Below are positions 34,540 through 43,346 of a stretch of DNA of 64,000 bases, one piece after another. Both the position numbers and the translations under genes were made by a program. Source of the DNA: Ilyomonas sp965277535 (GTDB taxonomy: Bacteria > Bacteroidota > Bacteroidia > Chitinophagales > Chitinophagaceae). Every line of letters starts with the position of its first letter. Position 1 is the first letter of the stretch. The DNA is taken from positions 434,001-498,000 of the forward strand of contig OZ255825.1 in NCBI GenBank assembly GCA_965277535.1. The letters are read 5' to 3'. Below the pieces are notes generated by a model. It saw only the letters and a list, made by a program, of their open reading frames with translations, searched no databases and had not been told where the DNA came from.

Positions 34540-35807
34540 GCCGCCGGGTTGTTGTTACAGGCATGGGTGTAGTAGCGCCAAACGGAGTTGGAATTCCGGA
34601 TTTTTTACATGCCATTCAAAACGGCATTTCCGGAATCAAATTCATTCCGCAATACGAACAATTGCATTTTTATTCCCAGGTTTGTGGCGTTCCTCAATTT
34701 GATTTTAATCATTTAAAAGATTATCTCTCAGAAGTTACTTTTCACGGATTAAAAGCCAGCACCATCGGCTACGCCATCAAAGCTGCTGCTGATGCCTGGA
34801 TTGATGCGGGAAACAAATTGTATGATGGCACCATTCATTGGGATACGGGTTGCGTATTTGGAAACAGCATTGCCGACACAGAAGCGATGAAAAGAGTAAT
34901 TGCTCTGATTGATACAAAGCAATCACGCAAGCTGGGTTCAAGAATGATTGAACAATTGATGAACAGCGGCTCTACCGCTTACATCACAGGTTTACTGGGT
35001 TTAGGCAATCGGATTATTACAAATTCTGCTGCGTGTGCAACAGGCTCGCAGGCGGTGATAATGGGTTATGAATACATAAAATACGGCATGGCAAAGCGCA
35101 TGTTGGTTGGGAGCAATGAATACATAGATAATTATATATTTGGCGCTTTTGATGCCATGAGAATATTGTCGAGGAAATTCAATGGAGAACCTGAAAAAGC
35201 CTCACGTCCCATGAGTGCAACCGCCGGTGGTTTTGTACCCGGCTCGGGCGCAGGTGCATTGGTGTTGGAAGACCTTGAGTACGCTTTAGCCCGCAACGCA
35301 ACTATTTATGCAGAAGTGTTGGGCGGCGCAACCAACTCGGGCGCGCAACGCGGCACGGGATCTATGACTTCACCCAACACGGAAGGCGTTGTGAATTGTA
35401 TTGTTGATGCCATCAACGATGCAGGCATTGACGCGAAAGATGTTGATTTGATAAGCGGGCATTTAACGGCTACGATGGCAGATAAAATGGAAATTGAAAA
35501 TTGGGCAACAGCTCTCGAGCGACGAGGAGAACAATTTCCGATTATCAACTCTACAAAATCAATGATTGGGCATTGTTTAAGTGCAGCAGGCTCAATTGAA
35601 ATCGTAGCGGTAATATTGCAGATGATGCACGGCTTTGTTCATCCCAATATTAATTTGGAAGACCCGAATCCTGAAATTGTTGAAATTGTGGGTTTACAAT
35701 CATTGCCTACAAAAGCAATAAACAAAGACATTAAAATTGCGGCAAAAGCAAACTTTGGTTTTGGTGATGTAAATGCCTGTTTGTTTTTTTCAAAATATAA
35801 ATTATAA
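34536..35807 (+). CDS. Beta-ketoacyl-ACP synthase (FabF-like), flexirubin cluster
   Basis: A 423-residue ketosynthase of full FabF length, with Cys167 in SAACATGSQ, His309 in SGHLTATM and His346 in IGHCLSAAG. N-terminal RRVVVTGMGVVAPNG and C-terminal FGFGDVNACLFF are classical. The second His context (GHL rather than GTG) is atypical for FabF but seen in aryl-polyene ketosynthases. Its stop codon overlaps the carrier-protein start by one base, so the pair is probably translationally coupled. Confidence 0.92.
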   Translation: MSRRVVVTGMGVVAPNGVGIPDFLHAIQNGISGIKFIPQYEQLHFYSQVCGVPQFDFNHLKDYLSEVTFHGLKASTIGYAIKAAADAWIDAGNKLYDGTIHWDTGCVFGNSIADTEAMKRVIALIDTKQSRKLGSRMIEQLMNSGSTAYITGLLGLGNRIITNSAACATGSQAVIMGYEYIKYGMAKRMLVGSNEYIDNYIFGAFDAMRILSRKFNGEPEKASRPMSATAGGFVPGSGAGALVLEDLEYALARNATIYAEVLGGATNSGAQRGTGSMTSPNTEGVVNCIVDAINDAGIDAKDVDLISGHLTATMADKMEIENWATALERRGEQFPIINSTKSMIGHCLSAAGSIEIVAVILQMMHGFVHPNINLEDPNPEIVEIVGLQSLPTKAINKDIKIAAKANFGFGDVNACLFFSKYKL

Positions 35808-36064
35808 TGAGCAGAGAAGAAATTTTAGAAGGATTGAAAAAAGTGTTAGCGCCTTACACGGTAGATAAAGAAATTTTGCATTCGATGAGTGAAGGCACAG
35901 ATTTTATAAAGGATTTGAAAATCAATTCTGCCAACCTCGTTGATATTATTATTGATGCGGAAGAAAAATACAATATTGAAATTGATGTTGATGCCGCCGA
36001 AAGAATACGCACTGCAGGCGATTGCATCAACGTAATTTTAGAAAAGGTGAATGAAAAGGCTTGA
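35807..36064 (+). CDS. Acyl carrier protein, flexirubin cluster
   Basis: An 85-residue carrier protein with the phosphopantetheine Ser41 in DLKINSANLVDI. The usual Asp-Ser-Leu is Asn-Ser-Ala here, a variant common in aryl-polyene carrier proteins. It is coupled with the ketosynthase before and with a phosphopantetheinyl transferase after (four-base overlap). Confidence 0.9.
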   Translation: MSREEILEGLKKVLAPYTVDKEILHSMSEGTDFIKDLKINSANLVDIIIDAEEKYNIEIDVDAAERIRTAGDCINVILEKVNEKA

Positions 36065-36729
36065 ACAGCATCGGTAACGATATTGTTGCTTTGAACCAAA
36101 CTTATACTCATCGCACGATTCAAAAAAGATTTTATTCCAAAATACTTTCCGCAAATGAGGTTTCGCTTTTCAACAACCATGATTTTGAGATCCCTTTTGA
36201 AAGCTTTGTCTGGCTATGCTGGAGCATCAAAGAATCAGTTTATAAATTGATAAAAAGGCATCATCACGAAATTGTATTTTCTCTCACCAAAATCATCGTA
36301 GAAAAAATAAAAAAGCCGCAAAAACAAACGAAAATCAATCCTCAAAAACACGAAGGCATTTCGTTTTATGATGATGAATGTTTTTGTTGTGAAGTGCTGT
36401 ACAACAATCATTACTACTACACAAGATCGTTTGTAAACAACTGTTTTATTTTTACCGTTGCCAACAACAATAATTGCTTTACAAATGTATTTTGGGGCAT
36501 ACAAAATATTGATAACGGTTCTCATGCTTTCCAAACCCAATTGGTGAGAACCTTTGCGTTAGAAAAACTACAACAACAATTTGAAAACGAAGGTTTGAAA
36601 ATTGAAAAAGCAGAAGCTGGCTTTCCTTTCATCGTTCCGTATCAAAACATTCCTTTATCATTCACCCATCACGGAAATTTTGTGGGATATAGTTTTAAGC
36701 TTGAAACACATAGAATCATAGAAACATAA
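36061..36729 (+). CDS. 4'-phosphopantetheinyl transferase superfamily protein
   Basis: A 222-residue transferase that would arm the neighbouring carrier protein with coenzyme A-derived phosphopantetheine. Magnesium and active-site motifs are visible: GNDIVAL (Asp7) and WSIKESVYKLI (Glu58). The C-terminal half is a second, degenerate domain, making it about twice AcpS length, Sfp-like. Start TTG at 36061 in the carrier-protein stop. The last codons (after EAGFPF and the GYSF region) run into a palindromic repeat that begins at 36704, so the natural C-terminus may have been replaced by repeat sequence. Confidence 0.82.
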   Translation: MNSIGNDIVALNQTYTHRTIQKRFYSKILSANEVSLFNNHDFEIPFESFVWLCWSIKESVYKLIKRHHHEIVFSLTKIIVEKIKKPQKQTKINPQKHEGISFYDDECFCCEVLYNNHYYYTRSFVNNCFIFTVANNNNCFTNVFWGIQNIDNGSHAFQTQLVRTFALEKLQQQFENEGLKIEKAEAGFPFIVPYQNIPLSFTHHGNFVGYSFKLETHRIIET

Positions 36730-36786
36730 GAAAAGCACATAGAAAATCTATGTGAAACCTATCTTCCTATGATTCTATGTGTTTCA
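36704..36786. repeat. Double palindrome covering the end of the PPTase gene
   Basis: Outer arms of 19 bp, 36704-36722 and 36768-36786, are exact complements (GAAACACATAGAATCATAG and its complement). An inner 7-bp hairpin, CACATAG (36737-36743) with CTATGTG (36749-36755), lies between them. Such repeats of CATAGA units occur widely between Bacteroidota genes. It may end transcription, but no T-run follows. Confidence 0.8.
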
Positions 36787-36839
36787 TTTTCGTTTTAAAA
36801 TTTGAACAAAAATTTCCTGTAAAAACAAAAAGGAAAACA

Positions 36840-37763
36840 TCATTTCAATACTTCATCATATAAAAATTCAATCGCAAAATCAGCAGCTTCTTTCCATCTT
36901 TGTTCTGTTGCGCGACTTCTGAAAAATGGATTGAAATGTTTTTGCAATTCATGGCCAAAACCATCATATACTTTTATAGCGTTTGGAATATGCAAAGCAT
37001 CTGCTTTTTTATGAATAGCAACACTTCCGAAGAAAGCAACACCTTTCGTATCTACCGGAATCAACTTGTCTTTCAAACCGCAAACACTCACAATAGGAAC
37101 CTGGGCACGATTGAGCCAATCTTTATCAAGCAATGCGCCCCAAAAATTGATAACGGCTGCGATGTTTAGTGCATTATATTTTCCTGTATTTGCGATGACT
37201 TTGTTACTATCAATCACGTTCTCCAAATCGGCTCTGTTACTGTAAATAGCTTGCAGTGCAATGACAGCACCTGCCGAGTTGCCCCCTAATATAATCTTGC
37301 TTGTATCAATGTTGAATTTGTCTGCATTGGATTTAAAATAATTGACTGCCATTCGCACATCATCAACATCATCATAACAAGCCGATACAAGATCAGGAAA
37401 CTTTGATACCGGATGCTTTTTACTCAACCGATAATTGATTGCTGCTACCGCATAACCATGTTGCGCAAACTCATCACCCCATAGTTTTATTTCCTTTGCG
37501 TTTTTAGTTCCATATTTAAAGCCGCCGCCATGCATCCAAATGAGTAAAGGTCTTTTTAAAGACGAATCATTTGCTGGTTGATACAAGTCAAATTGCCTGT
37601 ATTTTAATCTAACATCACCATTGTTGCTATACACCAAATCTTTCTGCACCGTTACATTAAAAACCGGGGCTTTTAGGCGGGAATTTAAAATTGATTGTGA
37701 GAAAGAAATTGCGGAACTGAAAAAGAAAAATATGGTGAAAACAAATTTCATAATTCTGTTCAA
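36840..37763 (-). CDS. Exported alpha/beta-hydrolase (carboxylesterase-like, BD-FAE type)
   Basis: A 307-residue hydrolase with a signal peptide (FVFTIFFFFSSAISFSQ). The oxyanion motif HGGGFKYGT, nucleophile elbow GGNSAGAVIAL and the terminal His in YDGFGHELQKH form the triad context of the HSL/BD-FAE esterases. It sits on the opposite strand between two pigment blocks, so it may release or modify an esterified pigment in the periplasm, or be unrelated. Substrate unknown. Confidence 0.83.
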   Translation of the reverse strand: MNRIMKFVFTIFFFFSSAISFSQSILNSRLKAPVFNVTVQKDLVYSNNGDVRLKYRQFDLYQPANDSSLKRPLLIWMHGGGFKYGTKNAKEIKLWGDEFAQHGYAVAAINYRLSKKHPVSKFPDLVSACYDDVDDVRMAVNYFKSNADKFNIDTSKIILGGNSAGAVIALQAIYSNRADLENVIDSNKVIANTGKYNALNIAAVINFWGALLDKDWLNRAQVPIVSVCGLKDKLIPVDTKGVAFFGSVAIHKKADALHIPNAIKVYDGFGHELQKHFNPFFRSRATEQRWKEAADFAIEFLYDEVLK

Positions 37764-37855
37764 TTAAGTTATTACACTTAACAAAATAGATGCTGAATTG
37801 TTTTAAAATTCAAGTAAGGTTTTGCGTTTGTATTTTAGCGCACACATTTAGAAAA

Positions 37856-38230
37856 ATGGTTGCAGGCGTTGGTATTGACATGATAGAAGTTGAAAGAATC
37901 AAACACAACATCGAAAAAGATGCAGGGTTTAAAGAAATGGTTTTTTCAAAAAATGAGATTGCTTATTGTGAAGCAAAAGCGAACCGATTTGAATATTATG
38001 CAGCCCGTTTTGCCGCCAAAGAAGCTTTTATGAAAGCGATTGGAACGGGTTGGACTGCAGGAATAAATTTTAATGAAATTGAAGTTGTACATAGCCTTGA
38101 AGGCAAGCCGGAGATGATCATTTCAGGTGAAACGCAAAAAAAAGTATCCCTTTTTGGAATCATTAAAATTTTGGTTTCTTTGTCGCATTTGAAAAAGTAT
38201 GCAACGGCAGTTGTAATTATAGAAAAATGA
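37856..38230 (+). CDS. acpS: Holo-acyl-carrier-protein synthase
   Basis: A 124-residue AcpS. VGIDMIEVERIKHNI holds the metal-binding Asp, and YAARFAAKEAFMKAIGTG holds the Glu and Lys of the second motif; both are diagnostic. Start at the ATG of 37856: an upstream in-frame codon adds 22 residues before the universally conserved GIDxxEV start and is less likely. As this may be the only housekeeping AcpS of the genome or a second cluster-specific one, its role outside the cluster is open. Overlaps the ligase gene by four bases. Confidence 0.92.
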   Translation: MVAGVGIDMIEVERIKHNIEKDAGFKEMVFSKNEIAYCEAKANRFEYYAARFAAKEAFMKAIGTGWTAGINFNEIEVVHSLEGKPEMIISGETQKKVSLFGIIKILVSLSHLKKYATAVVIIEK

Positions 38231-39525
38231 ACAGGAACGCTTCCTCAATCACTTATCAATCAAAAGATAAGATTAAACACATGCAGGAACAAAAGCTGCA
38301 ACAATTGTTGCTATATGTTCAGGAAACATCGCCTTTTTATAAAAAAAAATTCCGGGAAAATAAGATTGATGTTTCATCCATAAAAACATTGGAAGATTTG
38401 TCCATTCTTCCTTTCACAACAAAAGAAGACCTGCAAACAAACAATGATGATTTTTTGTGCGTTGCTAAAAGAAACGTGATTGAATACACATCAACATCAG
38501 GCACATTGGGCAGCCCTGTCTTTATTGCATTAACCGAAAACGATTTGCAACGTTTGGCTCACAACGAATACTACTCTTTTATCACTGCCGATGGTTCTGC
38601 TAGCGACATTTATCAGCTAATGCTTACGTTGGATCGTCAGTTTATGGCAGGCATTGCTTATTATCTGGGCATTCGCAAAATGGGAGGCGGTATTATTCGT
38701 GTAGGTCCTGGCGTTCCTGCTTTGCAGTGGCATACCATTCAGAAGCAAAAGCCAACCGCTATTGTTGCAGTTCCATCATTTATTTTAAAGCTCATACTAT
38801 ATGCAAATGAGCACGGTATTGATGTAAATAAAACCTCCGTGCAAAAAGCCATTTGTATTGGTGAGAACATTCGCAATACTGATCTTTCGTTGAACATGCT
38901 TGGTAAAAAAATTACGGAAGCATGGAATATCAAATTGTACTCAACTTATGCATCAACGGAAATGCAAACGGCTTTTACGGAATGTAGTTTTGGATGTGGC
39001 GGTCATGTCAATCCAGAATTATTAATTGTTGAAATATTGGACGAAAACAACAAACGGGTTGCTGCCAATACGCCCGGAGAAGTAACCATAACAACACTTG
39101 GCGTTGAAGGAATGCCCCTGTTGCGTTATAAAACCGGCGATGTTTGTATGTACTTTGATGAGCGGTGTCAATGCGGAAGAAATACATTGCGTTTGTCGCC
39201 TGTAATTGGTCGTAAAAAACAAATGATTAAATTCAAAGGCACTACCATTTATCCTTCTGCTTTGTTTGATTTATTGAATGAAATGGATGAAGTGAATGAT
39301 TACATTGTGGAAGTATCAACCAATGAGGTTGGCTTGGATGATATTTTGTTATACATACACCCTACTGCAACCAACGCAGAAAATGATTACCGGATTCGTT
39401 CTTACCTAAGTGCAAGATTAAGGGTAAGTCCCGCCGTAAAATATGTTTCGGAAGAGGAAATCAAAAAGATGCAGTTCAATGAAGCGAGCCGGAAAATGAT
39501 AAAGTTCATTGATAAAAGAAATTAA
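38227..39525 (+). CDS. Aryl-CoA/aryl-ACP ligase (phenylacetate-CoA ligase-like)
   Basis: Adenylate-forming enzyme of 432 residues. P-loop YTSTSGTLGSPV, the LYSTYASTEMQTAF adenylate strand and the late YKTGDVCMYFDERCQCGR with Cys residues that may bind zinc belong to the PaaK/coenzyme F390 synthetase branch. It should activate the 4-coumarate made by the next gene's product, either as CoA ester or directly on a carrier protein. The C-terminal KMIKF ending is short, as is usual in this branch. Confidence 0.87.
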   Translation: MNRNASSITYQSKDKIKHMQEQKLQQLLLYVQETSPFYKKKFRENKIDVSSIKTLEDLSILPFTTKEDLQTNNDDFLCVAKRNVIEYTSTSGTLGSPVFIALTENDLQRLAHNEYYSFITADGSASDIYQLMLTLDRQFMAGIAYYLGIRKMGGGIIRVGPGVPALQWHTIQKQKPTAIVAVPSFILKLILYANEHGIDVNKTSVQKAICIGENIRNTDLSLNMLGKKITEAWNIKLYSTYASTEMQTAFTECSFGCGGHVNPELLIVEILDENNKRVAANTPGEVTITTLGVEGMPLLRYKTGDVCMYFDERCQCGRNTLRLSPVIGRKKQMIKFKGTTIYPSALFDLLNEMDEVNDYIVEVSTNEVGLDDILLYIHPTATNAENDYRIRSYLSARLRVSPAVKYVSEEEIKKMQFNEASRKMIKFIDKRN

Positions 39526-39566
39526 TAAAATCAAACCAAAGCGCTTAGTTATAAATAGTATTGCAC

Positions 39567-41123
39567 ATGATTTTTATTGGGCAAAAACAAATTTTACTTG
39601 AAGATTTTTCCCTGATTTTATTTGATAAAAAAGAAATTGCTTTTACAGATGAATCATTGAAAACCGTTGATGAAAACTTTCGTTTTCTAAAAAGCTTTTC
39701 TGCCAACAAATTGATCTATGGCATCAACACCGGCTTCGGGCCCATGGCGCAGTATAAAATAAGCGATGAAAACTTATTAGCGCTTCAATATAATTTAATT
39801 CGCAGCCATTGTTCTGGCGATGGGAATATATTGCCTGCGCTTTTTGCAAGAGCTTTAATGATTGCACGTTTGAATAGCTTAATGAAAGCATATTCCGGCA
39901 TTCATACAAGTCTGGTTGAACTTTTAAAAGAACTGATTAACAAAGACATCAGTCCATGTATTTATGAACATGGTGGCGTTGGTGCAAGCGGAGATTTGGT
40001 GCAACTGGCGCATCTAGGTTTGTTTTTAATTGGTGAAGGGGAAGCCTGGTTCGAAGAAAAAATGGTTGCGACAAAAGAAGTTTTTGATCGTTTCGGTATT
40101 CAACCTTTAACAATTCATGGAAGGGAAGGTTTGGCTATCTTGAATGGCACTTCGGCAATGACGGGAATTGGCATGATTAACATTATTCATGCACACCAAT
40201 TGTTTCGCTGGGCAGTTGTGTTGTCGGCAATGATGAACGAAGTGGTGGAAGCGTTTGATGATCATTATTCTCACGAGTTGAATGTTGTGAAGCTTCACCG
40301 CGGACAAAATGAAGTGGCAAACATGTTGGGTGATATTTTGAAGGATAGTAAAATGATTCGCAATCGTTCAGAACATTTATACCATCCTGATACTTTGGAG
40401 AAAGAAATTTTTGAAGATAAAGTACAGGAATATTATTCGCTTCGTTGTGTAACACAAGTGTTAGGTCCGGTTTACGATACCATCAAGGGAGCAGAAAAAA
40501 TTGTAGTAGATGAATTGAATTCTGTAAACGACAATCCTGTTGTTGACCATATCAACCAGAATGTTTTTCATGGCGGTAATTTTCATGGCGATTATGTTTC
40601 GCTTGAAATGGACAAATTGAAAATTGCAATAACAAAATTGTCGATGCTTGCAGAAAGACAGTTAAATTATTTGCTGAATGATAAGCTCAATCAAAAATTT
40701 CCGCCGTTTGTAAATTTAGGTGTGTTGGGTTTAAACTTTGGAATGCAGGGTATGCAATTCACCGCAACATCAACGGTTGCAGAAAATCAAACGTTATCCT
40801 TTCCAATGTATGTGCATAGCATTCCCAACAATAATGATAACCAGGATATTGTAAGTATGGGAAGCAATGCAGCATTGCTTACTAAAAAAGTAATTGATAA
40901 TTCTTTCACGGTTGTAAGTATTCAGGCAATGAGCATTTTACAAGCCATTGATTATCTCGCTTGCGAAAACAAATTATCTTCTGTTACAAGGTCCGTTTAT
41001 CAATCATTAAGAAAAATATTTCCAAAGTTTATTGAAGACAAACCGAAGTACAACGATCTTAAATTGGTAAAACAATTCCTGCAAAAACAAAACCCGGTCT
41101 CATCCAATCACATAAAAGAATAA
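39567..41123 (+). CDS. Tyrosine ammonia-lyase
   Basis: MIO-dependent aromatic amino acid lyase, 518 residues from ATG 39567 (a TTG six bases earlier was not used). The MIO-forming triad is Ala140-Ser141-Gly142 in GGVGASGDLVQLAH, and the catalytic Tyr51 lies in YGINTGFGPMAQY. The selectivity loop reads YNLIRSHCSGDG, and long stretches such as NDNPVVDH, GGNFHGDYVSLEMDKLKI and SIPNNNDNQDIVSMG match what I remember of the Flavobacterium johnsoniae tyrosine ammonia-lyase. It should give 4-coumarate, the flexirubin starter. HutH is excluded because the loop and context differ. Confidence 0.9.
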   Translation: MIFIGQKQILLEDFSLILFDKKEIAFTDESLKTVDENFRFLKSFSANKLIYGINTGFGPMAQYKISDENLLALQYNLIRSHCSGDGNILPALFARALMIARLNSLMKAYSGIHTSLVELLKELINKDISPCIYEHGGVGASGDLVQLAHLGLFLIGEGEAWFEEKMVATKEVFDRFGIQPLTIHGREGLAILNGTSAMTGIGMINIIHAHQLFRWAVVLSAMMNEVVEAFDDHYSHELNVVKLHRGQNEVANMLGDILKDSKMIRNRSEHLYHPDTLEKEIFEDKVQEYYSLRCVTQVLGPVYDTIKGAEKIVVDELNSVNDNPVVDHINQNVFHGGNFHGDYVSLEMDKLKIAITKLSMLAERQLNYLLNDKLNQKFPPFVNLGVLGLNFGMQGMQFTATSTVAENQTLSFPMYVHSIPNNNDNQDIVSMGSNAALLTKKVIDNSFTVVSIQAMSILQAIDYLACENKLSSVTRSVYQSLRKIFPKFIEDKPKYNDLKLVKQFLQKQNPVSSNHIKE

Positions 41124-41124
41124 T

Positions 41125-41844
41125 ATGCGTTGCGCATTGGTAACAGGTGGTTCAAGAGGTATTGGCAGAGCGATTTGCATTCGACTTGCCAAAGAAGGTT
41201 ATTATGTGTTGATTAATTATAAAAGCAATCAAACCGAAGCCCAAAAAACGTTGTCATTAATCAATAACAACGGCGAGATATTGCAGTTTGATGTTGCAGA
41301 CAAGCAAGCTATAAAATCAACTTTAGATGTTTGGATTGAAAACAATTCTGACAAACAAATTGAAGTATTAGTGAACAATGCCGGCATACGTGAAGATGCT
41401 TTGATGAGTTGGATGAATGATGAACAATGGGATAATGTTGTAAAAACAAACCTGGATAGCTTCTTTTATGTAACGCGAATTGTGCTTGCACAAATGTTGG
41501 TAAAAAAGTGGGGTCGCATCATCAATGTTGTGTCGCTTTCAGGTTTAAAAGGTATGGCGGGACAAACCAATTATGCGGCCGCAAAAGCCGGTGTGATTGG
41601 TGCTACAAAATCGTTGGCACAAGAGGTTGCACGTTACGGTATTACAGTAAATGCAGTTGCGCCAGGATTTGTAAAAACAGATATGACAGAAGGTTTGGAT
41701 GAAAAAGAATTAAGCAAGATCATACCAGCCAAACGTTTCGGCTTGCCCGAAGAAGTGGCGCACGCGGTAAGCTTTTTTGCAAGCACAGAAGCTGCTTATA
41801 TCACCGCACAGGTGCTTTCCATTAACGGTGGTTTGTACTCATAG
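41125..41844 (+). CDS. 3-oxoacyl-ACP reductase (FabG-like SDR), flexirubin cluster
   Basis: A 239-residue ketoreductase. Cofactor loop ALVTGGSRGIGRAI (4-17), NNAGIRED and the catalytic Tyr150/Lys154 (NYAAAKAG) with a Ser in NVVSLSG. The Y-x3-K spacing distinguishes it from the enoyl reductase at 33244. C-terminal ITAQVLSINGGLYS is typical of FabG. It starts one base after the lyase stop. Its own stop codon runs directly into a copy of the dispersed 12-mer (41844-41855). Confidence 0.92.
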   Translation: MRCALVTGGSRGIGRAICIRLAKEGYYVLINYKSNQTEAQKTLSLINNNGEILQFDVADKQAIKSTLDVWIENNSDKQIEVLVNNAGIREDALMSWMNDEQWDNVVKTNLDSFFYVTRIVLAQMLVKKWGRIINVVSLSGLKGMAGQTNYAAAKAGVIGATKSLAQEVARYGITVNAVAPGFVKTDMTEGLDEKELSKIIPAKRFGLPEEVAHAVSFFASTEAAYITAQVLSINGGLYS

Positions 41845-41869
41845 TTTGTTTTTGCCCTTATTTTGAAAG

Positions 41870-42274
41870 ATGATTACAGAAAACATTTTGTCATTCATTC
41901 CACAAGCCGAACCTTTTGTTATGGTTGATACATTGTTGCAGGTTGAGGAAGAAAAAACAATAACCCGTTTTACCATCACAGAAAATAATATTTTTTGTGA
42001 AGAAGGATTTTTTTCAGAAGCAGGTTTATTAGAAAATATGGCACAAACTGTGGCTGCAGGAAATGGTTATAATGAGCAAAAAGCAAATGAAAAAGCTTCA
42101 GTTCGTTATATTGCTGGCATAAAAAATTTTGAAGTTTTTTTTCTACCCAAAGTGAATGATGTGCTTATAACAGAAACGATTGTAACAGGTAAAATTTTTA
42201 ATATGACTACTGTCAACGGTAAAATTATTTGCAATAATAAACTGGTGGCGCATTGTGAAATGAAAATATGGTAG
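41870..42274 (+). CDS. Hotdog dehydratase-like protein lacking the FabZ His
   Basis: A 134-residue hotdog domain. IPQAEPFVMVDTLL and GLLENMAQTVAAGNGY keep the fold and the Glu of the family, but the G-H-F-P segment is replaced by CEEGFFSEA, so the catalytic His is missing. Aryl-polyene clusters often encode two hotdog proteins that work as a heterodimer; this one could pair with the complete enzyme at 34066. Last gene of the pigment cluster. Confidence 0.75.
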   Translation: MITENILSFIPQAEPFVMVDTLLQVEEEKTITRFTITENNIFCEEGFFSEAGLLENMAQTVAAGNGYNEQKANEKASVRYIAGIKNFEVFFLPKVNDVLITETIVTGKIFNMTTVNGKIICNNKLVAHCEMKIW

Positions 42275-42574
42275 TTAGATTAATTGCATGCTATAATAAC
42301 CTGAAGCTGTGGTAGAATTGCTTTATCCACTATGAGTTCCAACCGCTTATCAACCGGTTTTTGTTTTTATCACTTTTCAATTTCCTTAACACAATAACAC
42401 GCATAAACAGTTGAAAGTTTTTGTTCTTCAATCTATTTCACAAACATTCTATCTATAAAAATATTTCACTCGTCTATTATATTTCTTACGCATACACCAT
42501 TTGCTAACATTGCGCGTTATTAATTTGCAAGCGCGGTGCAGCTTTTGCAGTTTAAAAATCAAATTTTACAAACG
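42275..42574. other. Gene-free interval between the pigment cluster and the barrel gene
   Basis: About 300 AT-rich bases. Near 42348-42370 a short stem of the type AACCG/CGGTT precedes a T-rich run that includes a degenerate copy of the dispersed motif; it could be the pigment operon terminator but is weak. I see no gene or strong repeat. Confidence 0.4.
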
Positions 42575-43327
42575 ATGACTTTATTTTCCGGCAAAAACAA
42601 ATGCCTATACGCTTGTATGGCAGTTGGCTTTCTTTGTTTTTACACACATTCATTTGCCCAATTCTCGGTTGGTATTGAAGGCGGCTACAACAAAAATTAT
42701 TCGATAACCAACAATGCCAATCGTGCTTTTACCAATTACGAACCATTAAGTTCTTTTACCGTTGGCATACCTGTTCAATATCAAATTGCCGACTGGTTTG
42801 CGGTAGAGGCAGATCCTACTTTTATCCAAAAAAATTACCGGCAGGAACGCTCTGCTTATTTTGCAGGCGTTTATCAAAATAATTATAACAGTTATGTACA
42901 ACTTCCGCTAATGGCACATTTTATGTTTGGCGGCGAGCGGTTAAAAGGCTTTACGAATGTTGGTTTGTACGGTGCTTACTGGGCTACTTCTACCATAAAA
43001 GGCGTAATGCCGGCTATACTTGACAATGTAGATAATAACACATCTACCAATTCCATTTTTGATATCAGCAATCCTTACAGCTACAATGAAAAATATACTT
43101 TTAATACTCAAAAAGATAACAGGTTAGAATTGGGTTGGGTGGCTGGCCTGGGCATTGGATACGATGTTACCAGTAGCATTAATGTATTTGCTGAAGGCAG
43201 ATTGCTGTATGGTTTTACTGATCAGCAAAAGGCTTATGAAACGAACCAGGTACCGCGCTACAATACTACTTACGGCGCCAATTTGGGTGTGTTATATCAT
43301 TTTGGAAATTTCAAATCATCTTATTAA
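42575..43327 (+). CDS. Outer-membrane beta-barrel protein (PorT-like)
   Basis: Start at ATG 42575, which gives a proper signal peptide ending THSFA before QFSVGIEGGYN; a GTG 39 bases earlier would only extend it. The mature part alternates polar and aromatic residues (VGIEGGYNKNYS, IADWFAVEADPTFIQ, GWVAGLGIGYDV, GVLYHFGNF), the pattern of the PorT/outer-membrane-barrel family of about eight strands. Ends with an aromatic residue near the C-terminus. Function unknown; possibly cotranscribed with the S41 peptidase 19 bases downstream. Confidence 0.8.
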   Translation: MTLFSGKNKCLYACMAVGFLCFYTHSFAQFSVGIEGGYNKNYSITNNANRAFTNYEPLSSFTVGIPVQYQIADWFAVEADPTFIQKNYRQERSAYFAGVYQNNYNSYVQLPLMAHFMFGGERLKGFTNVGLYGAYWATSTIKGVMPAILDNVDNNTSTNSIFDISNPYSYNEKYTFNTQKDNRLELGWVAGLGIGYDVTSSINVFAEGRLLYGFTDQQKAYETNQVPRYNTTYGANLGVLYHFGNFKSSY

Positions 43328-43346
43328 ACTTTTTATACTTCTTTAT

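Noticed and set aside
39567..41123. Histidine ammonia-lyase (hutH)
   Set aside because: Selectivity loop and long stretches fit the Flavobacterium tyrosine ammonia-lyase, and the neighbours are pigment genes rather than hut genes.
42340..42370. Terminator for the pigment operon
   Set aside because: The stem is only about five pairs; recorded in the interval description but not listed as a terminator.
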